Part shown: in pieces, positions 1-7,372 of the stretch
How positions within the stretch are numbered: the stretch's first letter is position 1
Layout of the letters: the number at the start of each line of letters is the position of its first letter
Source of the DNA: an uncultured Bacteroidales bacterium
Lineage (GTDB): Bacteria > Bacteroidota > Bacteroidia > Bacteroidales > P3
Assembly: GCA_937910265.1 (NCBI GenBank)
Contig: CALEPD010000052.1
Coordinates: 1-11,150 of the forward strand
Reading direction: 5' to 3'
DNA length: 11,150 nt
The notes under the pieces: generated by a model
Databases searched by the model: none
The model's input: only the letters and a program-made list of their open reading frames with translations
What the model was told of the DNA's origin: nothing
Translations under genes and position numbers: made by a program

Positions 1-616
1 GCAACGCTTTTGCCGAAATATGGTGCGATTCTTCCGTAGCATTCACCGACCACCACGACTCGATAGACTGGCATAATGCATCGAAAACGGTGCATCTCTT
101 CTGATAGGATGGTAGTGTCGACAAAACTGTGCTGTCCAACACTGCATAGTTCGGTACAATGCTGAGGTGATTGACAGATTGTTTTTCGCCCTTGTAATAT
201 ATGACAGCGAAACGTGTCGACTCGCTTCCCGTTCCTGCGGTTGTAGGTATGGCCACCAAGGGTACTTCAGTATCGAAACATTCCTGTTCGAGATAATTCA
301 CAGAGGAATCCATGCGGCAATACAATTTGATGCATTTTGCCACATCGATAGAGCTGCCCCCTCCTACTGCCACAATGACGTCACAACCTTCTTGATGAAA
401 CAACGACACCCCATTGCAGACATCTTCATAGAGCGGATTGGGAGAAAAGCCATTGAACATGACATAGGGCATTCTGAGAGAATCCAATACACTTTCGCGA
501 ATGTTCAGGAATGGAAACGAAGAGTCGACAACCAGCAATACCTTCCTGGCATGCAAAGAAGCCAGGATGCTATCGAGCGACGCTACACCATGAACAATTT
601 GTTGACCCATCGGCAT
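1..616 (-). CDS. Iron-type alcohol dehydrogenase, probable phosphonoacetaldehyde reductase (3' end cut by window edge)
   Basis: The visible 205 residues are the N-terminal half of a group III (iron-type) alcohol dehydrogenase. The nucleotide-binding loop GGGSSIDVAK is at residues 85-94 and PTTAGTGSE is at 124-132. The start ATG at 616-614 overlaps the aepY stop as TAATG, which points to translational coupling. Coming straight after PEP mutase and phosphonopyruvate decarboxylase, it most likely reduces phosphonoacetaldehyde to 2-hydroxyethylphosphonate with NAD(P)H in the cytoplasm, as described for reductases such as PhpC; this role is inferred from context. The first metal-site segment reads DALCQSIES (179-187): the usual Asp is present, but Gln183 sits where most members have a His ligand. 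The later His ligands lie outside the window. The family call is firm; the exact substrate is less so, and another aldehyde or alcohol is possible. Confidence 0.85.
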   Translation of the reverse strand, partial: MPMGQQIVHGVASLDSILASLHARKVLLVVDSSFPFLNIRESVLDSLRMPYVMFNGFSPNPLYEDVCNGVSLFHQEGCDVIVAVGGGSSIDVAKCIKLYCRMDSSVNYLEQECFDTEVPLVAIPTTAGTGSESTRFAVIYYKGEKQSVNHLSIVPNYAVLDSTVLSTLPSYQKRCTVFDALCQSIESWWSVNATEESHHISAKAL

Positions 617-1740
617 TATTTTTTCTGAAGAAACTGCATGAAAGCCTCCTTATTCTGGATAGGCGTTGCAGTGGGCCGCCCCAAATCCTTGCGGTTGCCT
701 TTCTTCACGCGAACTTCCAACAAAACCGGGCCATCAATCACACGACTGGTAAAGGACTTGAATGCATCGGCGCTGTCAATTGAGATGACATCACGGTAAC
801 CACACTCGAGCGCGATGCCCGGAATATTTATATCGAAGCCAACTGTTGGCTGGCCACCTACAGAGTCGTGCGCTCCGTTATTGAGAACAACATGAACAAA
901 ATTCTTCGGGGCCTGCTTGGCGATGATGGCCATATTGCCCATGTGCATGATGGCCGCGCCGTCGCCATCGAAACAATAGACCCTACGGTGGGTATTTTGT
1001 AAAGCTATGCCCAATGCTATCATCGAGGCATGGCCCATGGAACCCACTGTCAAGAAGTCGCGTTCATGACCTTGTCCCAAACTTTCACGATACTCAAACA
1101 ATTCGCGGCTTATCATTCCGGTAGTGCTCACCACAATGTCGTCGTCAGACAAACTGTCGACCACCATTTGAATTGCCTGCTCACGCGAAAGCGACAAAGT
1201 TTCATCCTTTTTTGACTGAAGTGTATATGTATCGAAAGTATCCTTTTCAACTACAAGTGCATACGGAGTACCCGTGCTTCGAATGGCATGCATAGCATTC
1301 AGAATCTGTTTGGCCGCCTTTTCTTCATCTTTCGAAAGCACGTCATAATTGATTCCCATTGTATTCAGCAAACCTGTAGTGACTTTACCTTGCTTAACAT
1401 GCTGGGGTTCGTCGTGAACACCCGGCCGGCCGCGCCAGCCAATGAGCAACAACAAGGGAATATGGTAAACCTCTTTGTCGGTCAACGATGCCAAAGGGTT
1501 GATGGCATTGCCTTCGCCACTGTTTTGCATGTAGACACAACCCACATTACCCGTTGCCAAATGATAACCGGCAGCCAATGCTACAGCACCGCCTTCGTTG
1601 GCAGCTATGATATTATGGTTTTCGTCGAAATTATCAGTAATATAAGCACAGATGTTCTTCAACAGCGAATCAGGTACGCCGGCATAAAAAGAGACACCCT
1701 CAGCACGCAAGGTTTCAACAAAGAACTCAGGTCTTATCAT
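616..1740 (-). CDS. aepY: Phosphonopyruvate decarboxylase
   Basis: This 374-residue protein is a thiamine-diphosphate enzyme that decarboxylates phosphonopyruvate to phosphonoacetaldehyde. That irreversible step pulls the unfavourable PEP mutase equilibrium forward. The pyrimidine-binding half is at the N-terminus, with GVPDS at 21-25 and the conserved catalytic-type Glu49 in ANEGGAVALAAG. The diphosphate-binding motif is in the C-terminal half: GDG at 259-261 followed by NN at 287-288, the GDG-x(25-30)-NN pattern that binds Mg-ThDP. The length fits single-chain phosphonopyruvate decarboxylases, which are shorter than the roughly 550 residues of classical ThDP decarboxylases. The start ATG (1740-1738) overlaps the aepX stop as ATGA, and the stop overlaps the next start as TAATG, so three genes are probably translated as a unit. 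Sulfopyruvate decarboxylase is a relative, but the neighbouring PEP mutase settles the call. Confidence 0.95.
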   Translation of the reverse strand: MIRPEFFVETLRAEGVSFYAGVPDSLLKNICAYITDNFDENHNIIAANEGGAVALAAGYHLATGNVGCVYMQNSGEGNAINPLASLTDKEVYHIPLLLLIGWRGRPGVHDEPQHVKQGKVTTGLLNTMGINYDVLSKDEEKAAKQILNAMHAIRSTGTPYALVVEKDTFDTYTLQSKKDETLSLSREQAIQMVVDSLSDDDIVVSTTGMISRELFEYRESLGQGHERDFLTVGSMGHASMIALGIALQNTHRRVYCFDGDGAAIMHMGNMAIIAKQAPKNFVHVVLNNGAHDSVGGQPTVGFDINIPGIALECGYRDVISIDSADAFKSFTSRVIDGPVLLEVRVKKGNRKDLGRPTATPIQNKEAFMQFLQKK

Positions 1741-3047
1741 TTTTTAGTACCAGGTATTAAAGTCAATATCTCTTTTATGGGCATGCAATAGCTGTCGGAA
1801 GCCTCCAAACTGCGTTGGTGCATCAAGATGCTTTTGGCGCAATTAACCATGGCAGGATATGCGCTTCGGAGCATGTGGTTGGCGTAGATAACAACATTCA
1901 CGCCCCATGATGCCAACTCATCCTCGGTGATTTGGTTATAGGTTGTAGGCACAGCCACTATGGGGGTTTCGATATTCTTTTCACGGAAACGTTGGCAGAA
2001 CTCCTTGATATCGGAGCCTTCCTTATTCTTGCTGTGAATCATCACGCCGTCGGTGCCTGCGGCGACATAAGCAAAGGCACGTTCAAGAGCATCTTCGACA
2101 GGCTTGCCGGCAATGAGACTTTCGATTCGGGAAATTATCATAAAGTCGTCGGTTATCTGAGCGTTCTTGCCTGCACGTATTTTGGCACAGAATCCTTCGA
2201 TGCTGTCTTGAGTCTGAACAGCATCGGTTCCGAACAATGAATTCTGCTTCAATCCTACTTTATCCTCAATGATGACGGCCGAGATACCCAAACGCTCAAG
2301 GGTGCGGACTGTGAACACAAAGTGCTCGATTTTGCCACCGGTATCGCCATCGAATATAACAGGCTTGGTGGTAACTTCCAATGCATCGTTGAGGTCGTGC
2401 AAACGGGTTGTGATGTCAACAGCTTCGATATCGGGCTTACCTTTGCTGGTGGAGTCGGTTAACGAACTGGCCCACATACCATCGAACTCCTGTTTCATGC
2501 CATTGACTTCGACACTTGTATTTTCGACAATAAGACCAGTAAGTCCATTATGGCTTTCCAATATACGGACTATTTTTTTGGCATCGATTAATCGGCGGAG
2601 ACGCTTCAGTCGTATCTCCGGGGTTGTACCGATTTCTTTCAAACGCTGGTTCATCGCCGTTGATGAGACACCATGAGTATAAGGCACATCTATAACCTTG
2701 CCGCCCCAAACAGCCATGGTTTCGATTATTCGCTGACGGGTTTTCTTCTGAACACCCTCTTTCCAATCGTCGCCATGAACAACATAATCGGGTTTAAGTT
2801 CCAACAGATTGGGGACATAATCCAATGTTGTTTGCGAAACCACGCGGTCAACACCCTTGATACTCGATACGATTTCAGCACGCTGCTCATAGGTAAGATA
2901 AGGAAGACGTTTGTAACTTGCAATGGCCGCATCGGTCAAAACGCCGACAGTTACGGAACCCAATTTACACGCTTCACGAATAATATTCAAGTGACCCGGA
3001 TGTATCATATCCGCACTCATACCCACATATACAGTTTTCTTTTCCAT
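1737..3047 (-). CDS. aepX: Phosphoenolpyruvate mutase with N-terminal nucleotidyltransferase domain
   Basis: This 436-residue two-domain protein makes the C-P bond by rearranging phosphoenolpyruvate to phosphonopyruvate. The C-terminal domain (about 150-436) is an isocitrate-lyase-like barrel: W192 and S194, FDGDTGG at 232-238 with the Mg-binding Asp region, and the gating loop EDKVGLKQNS at 261-270. That loop marks true PEP mutases, since lyases of the superfamily carry a catalytic Cys loop instead. SRIES is at 316-320 and H338 follows in MIHSK. The N-terminal domain (about 1-140) is a HxGH-type cytidylyltransferase fold with HPGH at 16-19 and GVSST at 126-130, resembling TagD or phosphocholine cytidylyltransferases. 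Such fusions are known in phosphonate clusters; the nucleotide-transfer role is inferred. The gene starts 43 bases after the broken cytidylyltransferase gene, across an AT-rich gap that may hold its own promoter. Confidence 0.95.
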   Translation of the reverse strand: MEKKTVYVGMSADMIHPGHLNIIREACKLGSVTVGVLTDAAIASYKRLPYLTYEQRAEIVSSIKGVDRVVSQTTLDYVPNLLELKPDYVVHGDDWKEGVQKKTRQRIIETMAVWGGKVIDVPYTHGVSSTAMNQRLKEIGTTPEIRLKRLRRLIDAKKIVRILESHNGLTGLIVENTSVEVNGMKQEFDGMWASSLTDSTSKGKPDIEAVDITTRLHDLNDALEVTTKPVIFDGDTGGKIEHFVFTVRTLERLGISAVIIEDKVGLKQNSLFGTDAVQTQDSIEGFCAKIRAGKNAQITDDFMIISRIESLIAGKPVEDALERAFAYVAAGTDGVMIHSKNKEGSDIKEFCQRFREKNIETPIVAVPTTYNQITEDELASWGVNVVIYANHMLRSAYPAMVNCAKSILMHQRSLEASDSYCMPIKEILTLIPGTKK

Positions 3048-3075
3048 GCCAGTTATATATTAAAGCATTAAAAAT

Positions 3076-3083
3076 CAAAAATA
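3076..3083 (-). promoter_or_regulatory. Possible promoter -7 element upstream of aepX
   Basis: Reading on the minus strand, TATTTTTG fits the Bacteroidetes -7 consensus TAnnTTTG and lies about 30 bases before the aepX start, in the only AT-rich gap of the cluster. No good -33 TTTG is seen at the usual 19-21 base spacing; the nearest TTTG is only 13 bases upstream. The call is therefore weak. If real, it would allow aepX to be expressed without the upstream genes. Confidence 0.25.
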
Positions 3084-3090
3084 GAATGTA

Positions 3091-3752
3091 TTATAACAAA
3101 TCCTCGCTAAAGGTAATTTTCTTGTTACGCTCGTCGCCCTCCACCACATGAATTTTGACATTGGGCGCATATCGTTTCACCACACCACAGTCGTCGGTGG
3201 CCGTAAACTTAAGGTCCTGCATTGCCATTTGGTAGGCATCTCTGATGGTAGCCAAGCGGAATGCCTGAGGAGTTTGCGCCCTCCACATCATTCGGCGGTC
3301 AGGAATACGAGAGACGAAACGCGACAGTGTATGACCGAAATCAGGATGAACCTCCCACACCGTATCGGTGCTTGGAACTGCAACCCCCACAGCACTGTGC
3401 GACTCCAATGCCACAATCACACGGTCCACCACATCGGATGAGACCCACGGACGTGCCGCATCGTGAAAGATCAAGTTGGTTTCGTCGGGGTAATCGATAT
3501 AAGCCTCAATTGCATTGAGACTCGACATGTATCGCTCACTGCCGCCTTCCACCAAACGTTGCACTTTGCTCCAATGATTGCGTGTTACCACACCGCGCAT
3601 AAAGTCCAGCCACTGTGGATGCCGGGACTTTGCTCAAACACATCAATTGAATGTTCGATGACACACCGACCTTCCAAAGACATAAATTGCTTTGGTTTAT
3701 CGCCACCCATGCGGGATCCGACGCCTCCGGCCAATACAACTGCAACATTCAT
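3091..3752 (-). pseudogene. IspD/TarI-family cytidylyltransferase, frameshifted
   Basis: Two adjoining frames together give one cytidylyltransferase. Frame 1 starts at ATG 3752-3750 and carries the nucleotide-binding loop LAGGVGSRMGGDKPKQF (residues 7-23), then IEHSIDVFEQSPGI, and reaches a TAA at 3587-3585. Frame 2 picks up near 3621 with HPQWLDF and continues from 3600 through HDAARPWV, the IspD-family signature, to GDERNKKITFSEDL and a TAA at 3093-3091. Family members have a beta strand of about eight residues between these points; it is missing, so a deletion of 3k+1 bases (perhaps 22 or 25) best explains the break. The restored length would be about 228 residues, normal for the family. 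LAGG rather than AAG leans towards TarI-like enzymes that make CDP-alditols. It lies 27 bases after secA and before aepX, so it probably served the phosphonate or glycan pathway. A sequencing or assembly error is the main alternative. Confidence 0.8.
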
Positions 3753-3779
3753 TATCGGTTGGGATTTGGTTAAAAGTTA

Positions 3780-6700
3780 TTATTCGGTTTCGGTTTTACC
3801 GTGACAATTCTTATATTTCAAGCCGCTGCCACAAGGACAGGGGTCATTGCGTCCCACTTTTTTCTCGACGCGTATTGGTTGCGTTTTCTGTTGTGGAGCA
3901 GTACGACGATGTGCAGCTTCTGCCATGCTGTCTTCACGTGAAGTTTGAAGGTTGCGGCTACTTGACTGAGGCATTTTCCCCTCTTTCAACTGCTCGTCTT
4001 GACGAACAGGCAACGAAGCACGGCTTAAGAATGAAGTAATCTCACGGTTGATGTCCAGCAACATTTTTTCGAACAATTTGAAGGACTCGAACTTATAGAT
4101 TACCAGTGGATCCTTCTGCTCGTAGGAGGCATTCTGAACACTGGTACGCAAATCGTCGAGCTCGCGCAAATGGTCTTTCCAAAAATCATCGATGATTGCC
4201 AATGTGATGTTTTTCTGGATGGAGATTTCAACTTCTCGGCCTTTATTTTCGTATGCTTTTTTCACCGGTACAATAGCATTCAAAGTCTTCTTGCCATCGG
4301 TAATCGGGAAAACAACATTGATGTAGTGGGTATTGTTATGGATGTTCTCAACAAACGGGTAAGCCTCAACAGCGATGCGTTGCATACGATCCTTGTAGGC
4401 ATTGTAGGTCATATTGTAAAGTTTGTCGAGAATTTCGGTACGTTTCATATTGAAGAATTCCTTCTCGGAGAATGGAATATCCATGGCAAACACCTTGATC
4501 ATTTCCATCTTGAACGACTCGTAATCATGCGAATCAACGGCTTCGGTATAGAGCATCTCACAGGTGTCATAGAACATGTTACTGATATCGATACTCAGAC
4601 GGTCGCCATACAATGCGTTGCGGCGTTTGTTGTAGATAACGGTACGTTGGTTGTTCATTACGTCGTCGTACTCGAGCAAACGCTTACGCATACCGAAGTG
4701 GTTTTCTTCGACTTTCTTCTGGGAGCGTTCAATCTGTTTGGTAATCATTGAATGCTGTATAACCTCACCTTCCTGAAGACCCATGCGGTCCATGACCTGA
4801 GCGATACGTTCGGAACCGAAAAGACGCATGAGGTTGTCTTCGAGCGAGACGAAGAATAGCGAACTTCCCGGGTCACCTTGACGGCCGGCACGACCACGGA
4901 GCTGACGGTCGACGCGTCGTGACTCATGACGTTCGGTACCGATGATGGCCAAACCGCCGGCTTCGCGAACACCCGGACGCAGCTTAATGTCGGTACCACG
5001 ACCTGCCATATTGGTGGCGATGGTCACCTTACCAGCCTCACCAGCCTCGGCAACGATGTCGGCTTCTTTTTTATGCAATTTGGCATTTAACACATTGTGA
5101 GGAATGTGTTTCATTTTGAGCATCTTGCTCAAGAGCTCAGAAGTTTCGACAGAGGTTGTACCCACCAAAACGGGACGGCCTTCGCCGACGAGACGTTCTA
5201 CCTCATCGATAACTGCCTTGAATTTTTCGCGTTTGGTTTTGTAGATCATGTCGTCCATATCCACGCGGGCGATGGGACGGTTGGTGGGGATGACAACCAC
5301 ATCAAGTTTGTAAATATTCCACAACTCGCCAGCCTCGGTTTCAGCAGTACCAGTCATACCGGCAAGTTTCTTGTACATACGGAAATAGTTCTGCAATGTA
5401 ATGGTGGCATAGGTTTGTGTTGCCGCTTCCACTTTGGCATTTTCCTTTGCCTCGACAGCTTGGTGCAAGCCATCGCTCCAACGGCGGCCTTCCATTACAC
5501 GGCCGGTTTGTTCATCAACAATCTTAACCTGACGGTCTTCGGTGATGATGTAATCGATATCCTTTTCGAAAAGTGTATAAGCTTTGAGCAATTGGTCGAC
5601 TGTGTGTACACGGTCGCTCTGAATGGCATAGTTCCTGTAGATTTCCTCTTTCTTTGCTGCCAATTCCTGCGGGGTGAGACCCTGGTGCTCCAATTCGGCG
5701 ATTTCGAATCCCACGTCGGGCAATTGGTAGAACTTCGGATCCTCGCCCATCTTGGCCAATTCCTCCATACCCTTGTCGGTAAGTTCCACACTACGATTTT
5801 TCTCGTCGATTACAAAGAACAGTTCATCGTCGATGATATGCATGTATTTGTTCTGCTCCTGCATATAGAAATTCTCGGTACGCTGCAGAATGGTCTTGAC
5901 GCCGGGCTCAGAGAGGAATTTAATCAAAGCCTTGTTCTTAGGAAGACCTCTATAAGCGCGAAGCAAAAGTTTGGCGCCCTCTTCCTCGGGCTTCGGATCG
6001 GGTTTCTCGGCCATGGCCTTCTTGGCATCGGCCAAAATCAAAGTAACCATCGAACGTTGTCTGTTGTACAGGGTCTCAATAACGGGCTTAAAGCGGTTAA
6101 ACTCCTGCTCGTCGTCACCCTTTCCTGTGGGGCCACTGATGATTAAAGGTGTACGGGCATCGTCAATCAAGACAGAGTCAACCTCGTCGACAATTGCATA
6201 GTTGTGGCTACGCTGAACCAACTCGTCGGGGTTGCGGCTCATATTGTCGCGCAGATAGTCGAAGCCGAACTCGTTGTTCGTACCATATGTAATGTCGGCA
6301 TTGTAGGCCGCCTTACGGGCATCGCTATGGGGTTCGTGCTTATCGATACAATCGACGGTCAGTCCATGGAATTCGAACAACATGCCCATCCATTCAGAGT
6401 CACGTTTGGCAAGGTAATCGTTAACAGTTACAACATGCACGCCTTTGCCCGGAAGTGCGTTCAAATAGACCGGCAATGTTGCGACCAGTGTTTTACCTTC
6501 ACCTGTGGCCATCTCGGCAATTTTTCCGCTGTGCAATACAGCTCCGCCGATGATCTGGACATCGTAATGGACCATGTCCCACTTAATCATGTTTCCGCCG
6601 GCCATCCAGGCGTTTTTATAATAGGCCTTGTCGTCGCGAATGGATACGCTGTCGCGAGTGGCACTCAAATCACGGTCATGCTCGGTGGCAGTAACCTCCA

Positions 6701-7079
6701 CCTCTTCGTTTTCGGCGAAACGGCGTGCAGTGTCCTTTATCACGGCAAAGGCCTCAGGAAGAATGCTGTCAAGCACCTTTTGTGTCTTTTCATACGAATC
6801 CTTTTCCAACACTTCGATGCGCTTATACAATCCCTCTTTTTCTTCGATGGGCATGTCGTATTCGTTCTCGATACGATTGCGCAACTGCTGCAACTCCGAC
6901 TCCTCACTTTCAATCTCCTTGCGGATGCGCTCCTTGAACTCTATAGTTTTGGCACGCAATTCATCGTTACTCAGTTCTTTTATTGTTGGGTATATTTTTG
7001 TTGCTGCATCTAGAAAAGGTTGCACCACTTTAAGGTCTCTCTGGGATTTACTTCCGAAAATTTTAGATAAAAAATTCAT
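3780..7079 (-). CDS. secA: Preprotein translocase ATPase SecA
   Basis: This 1099-residue protein is the cytoplasmic motor that pushes preproteins through SecYEG using ATP. Visible motifs in order are Walker A in ATGEGKT (191-197), Walker B DEVDS (298-302), MTGTAETE (585-592), TNMAGRGTDI (689-698) and RGRAGRQGD (728-736) of the second helicase half. The helical scaffold/IRA1 region follows, with IDDFWKDHLRELDDLR around 963-978. The tail is rich in Gln, Ser and Arg, and the end is a SEC-C zinc motif, CPCGSGLKYKNCH at 1081-1093 (Cys1081, Cys1083, Cys1092, His1093), used for SecB or lipid contact. It is about 200 residues longer than E. coli SecA. The extra length is in a charged helical segment near 55-100 and in insertions between about 320 and 500, as is usual in Bacteroidetes. 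The start ATG begins MNFLSKIFGS, a typical SecA N-terminus. It is probably transcribed from the element at 7164-7171. Confidence 0.98.
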   Translation of the reverse strand: MNFLSKIFGSKSQRDLKVVQPFLDAATKIYPTIKELSNDELRAKTIEFKERIRKEIESEESELQQLRNRIENEYDMPIEEKEGLYKRIEVLEKDSYEKTQKVLDSILPEAFAVIKDTARRFAENEEVEVTATEHDRDLSATRDSVSIRDDKAYYKNAWMAGGNMIKWDMVHYDVQIIGGAVLHSGKIAEMATGEGKTLVATLPVYLNALPGKGVHVVTVNDYLAKRDSEWMGMLFEFHGLTVDCIDKHEPHSDARKAAYNADITYGTNNEFGFDYLRDNMSRNPDELVQRSHNYAIVDEVDSVLIDDARTPLIISGPTGKGDDEQEFNRFKPVIETLYNRQRSMVTLILADAKKAMAEKPDPKPEEEGAKLLLRAYRGLPKNKALIKFLSEPGVKTILQRTENFYMQEQNKYMHIIDDELFFVIDEKNRSVELTDKGMEELAKMGEDPKFYQLPDVGFEIAELEHQGLTPQELAAKKEEIYRNYAIQSDRVHTVDQLLKAYTLFEKDIDYIITEDRQVKIVDEQTGRVMEGRRWSDGLHQAVEAKENAKVEAATQTYATITLQNYFRMYKKLAGMTGTAETEAGELWNIYKLDVVVIPTNRPIARVDMDDMIYKTKREKFKAVIDEVERLVGEGRPVLVGTTSVETSELLSKMLKMKHIPHNVLNAKLHKKEADIVAEAGEAGKVTIATNMAGRGTDIKLRPGVREAGGLAIIGTERHESRRVDRQLRGRAGRQGDPGSSLFFVSLEDNLMRLFGSERIAQVMDRMGLQEGEVIQHSMITKQIERSQKKVEENHFGMRKRLLEYDDVMNNQRTVIYNKRRNALYGDRLSIDISNMFYDTCEMLYTEAVDSHDYESFKMEMIKVFAMDIPFSEKEFFNMKRTEILDKLYNMTYNAYKDRMQRIAVEAYPFVENIHNNTHYINVVFPITDGKKTLNAIVPVKKAYENKGREVEISIQKNITLAIIDDFWKDHLRELDDLRTSVQNASYEQKDPLVIYKFESFKLFEKMLLDINREITSFLSRASLPVRQDEQLKEGKMPQSSSRNLQTSREDSMAEAAHRRTAPQQKTQPIRVEKKVGRNDPCPCGSGLKYKNCHGKTETE

Positions 7080-7163
7080 ATTAATAATATTACGAAAATA
7101 TGATTAGTTATAGTTATTTATTACACAACATGTTAAAATAGACACAAAACATGCATTAACTCG

Positions 7164-7171
7164 CAAAGATA
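7164..7171 (-). promoter_or_regulatory. secA: Probable secA promoter -7 element
   Basis: On the minus strand TATCTTTG matches the Bacteroidetes sigma-ABfr -7 consensus TAnnTTTG exactly and lies about 85 bases before the secA start. A run of nine T precedes it. A clear TTTG -33 element is not present at the expected distance; only TGTG-like sequence around 7190-7193 is seen. This would give a leader of roughly 75-80 bases. Confidence 0.5.
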
Positions 7172-7248
7172 CTAAAAAAAAACGTAACACACATTTTTTA
7201 AAGCTTTTTATATTTAGACTTGTGGTATCAATACATCGTTACGGCTTT

Positions 7249-7280
7249 TTTGTCATTGTGGTAGTGATTTTGTATCTTTG
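7249..7280 (+). promoter_or_regulatory. Bacteroidetes-type promoter for the outer-membrane protein gene
   Basis: TTTG at 7249-7252 and TATCTTTG at 7273-7280 are separated by 20 bases, which matches the Bacteroidetes housekeeping promoter (TTTG, 19-21 bases, TAnnTTTG). Transcription would start near 7287, leaving a leader of about 85 bases. Inside the leader is a small inverted repeat, TTCGG at 7295-7299 with CCGAA at 7308-7312; it is too short to call regulatory. The rest of the 7080-7372 intergenic region is AT-rich with no further gene that I can see. Confidence 0.7.
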
Positions 7281-7372
7281 CAAACTCACCATAATTCGGT
7301 AATTGGCCCGAAGATCCACTTTACCAACTCAAAGACAACACTATTACACATAAAACCAAAATAGGACTAACC

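Noticed and set aside
167..628. Open frame of 153 codons on the plus strand
   Set aside because: The minus strand of the same bases encodes clear iron-type dehydrogenase motifs (GGGSSIDVAK, PTTAGTGSE), so the plus-strand frame is a shadow.
3091..3600. The 169-codon frame starting at ATG 3600 taken as a complete short gene
   Set aside because: It starts in the middle of an IspD-family domain, and the nucleotide-binding loop lies directly upstream in another frame; it is better read as part of a broken gene.
5097..7013. Long open frames on the plus strand opposite secA (up to 349 codons)
   Set aside because: They lie antisense to a gene with every SecA motif, show no domain or signal of their own, and are the usual by-product of codon bias in a long gene.
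3780..7079. Extra length of SecA as a novel domain fusion
   Set aside because: Insertions of this kind, and a total of about 1100 residues, are usual for Bacteroidetes SecA.
7287..7372. Leader of the outer-membrane protein gene as a riboswitch
   Set aside because: Only a 5-base stem is visible, and no known riboswitch core is recognisable in 85 bases.
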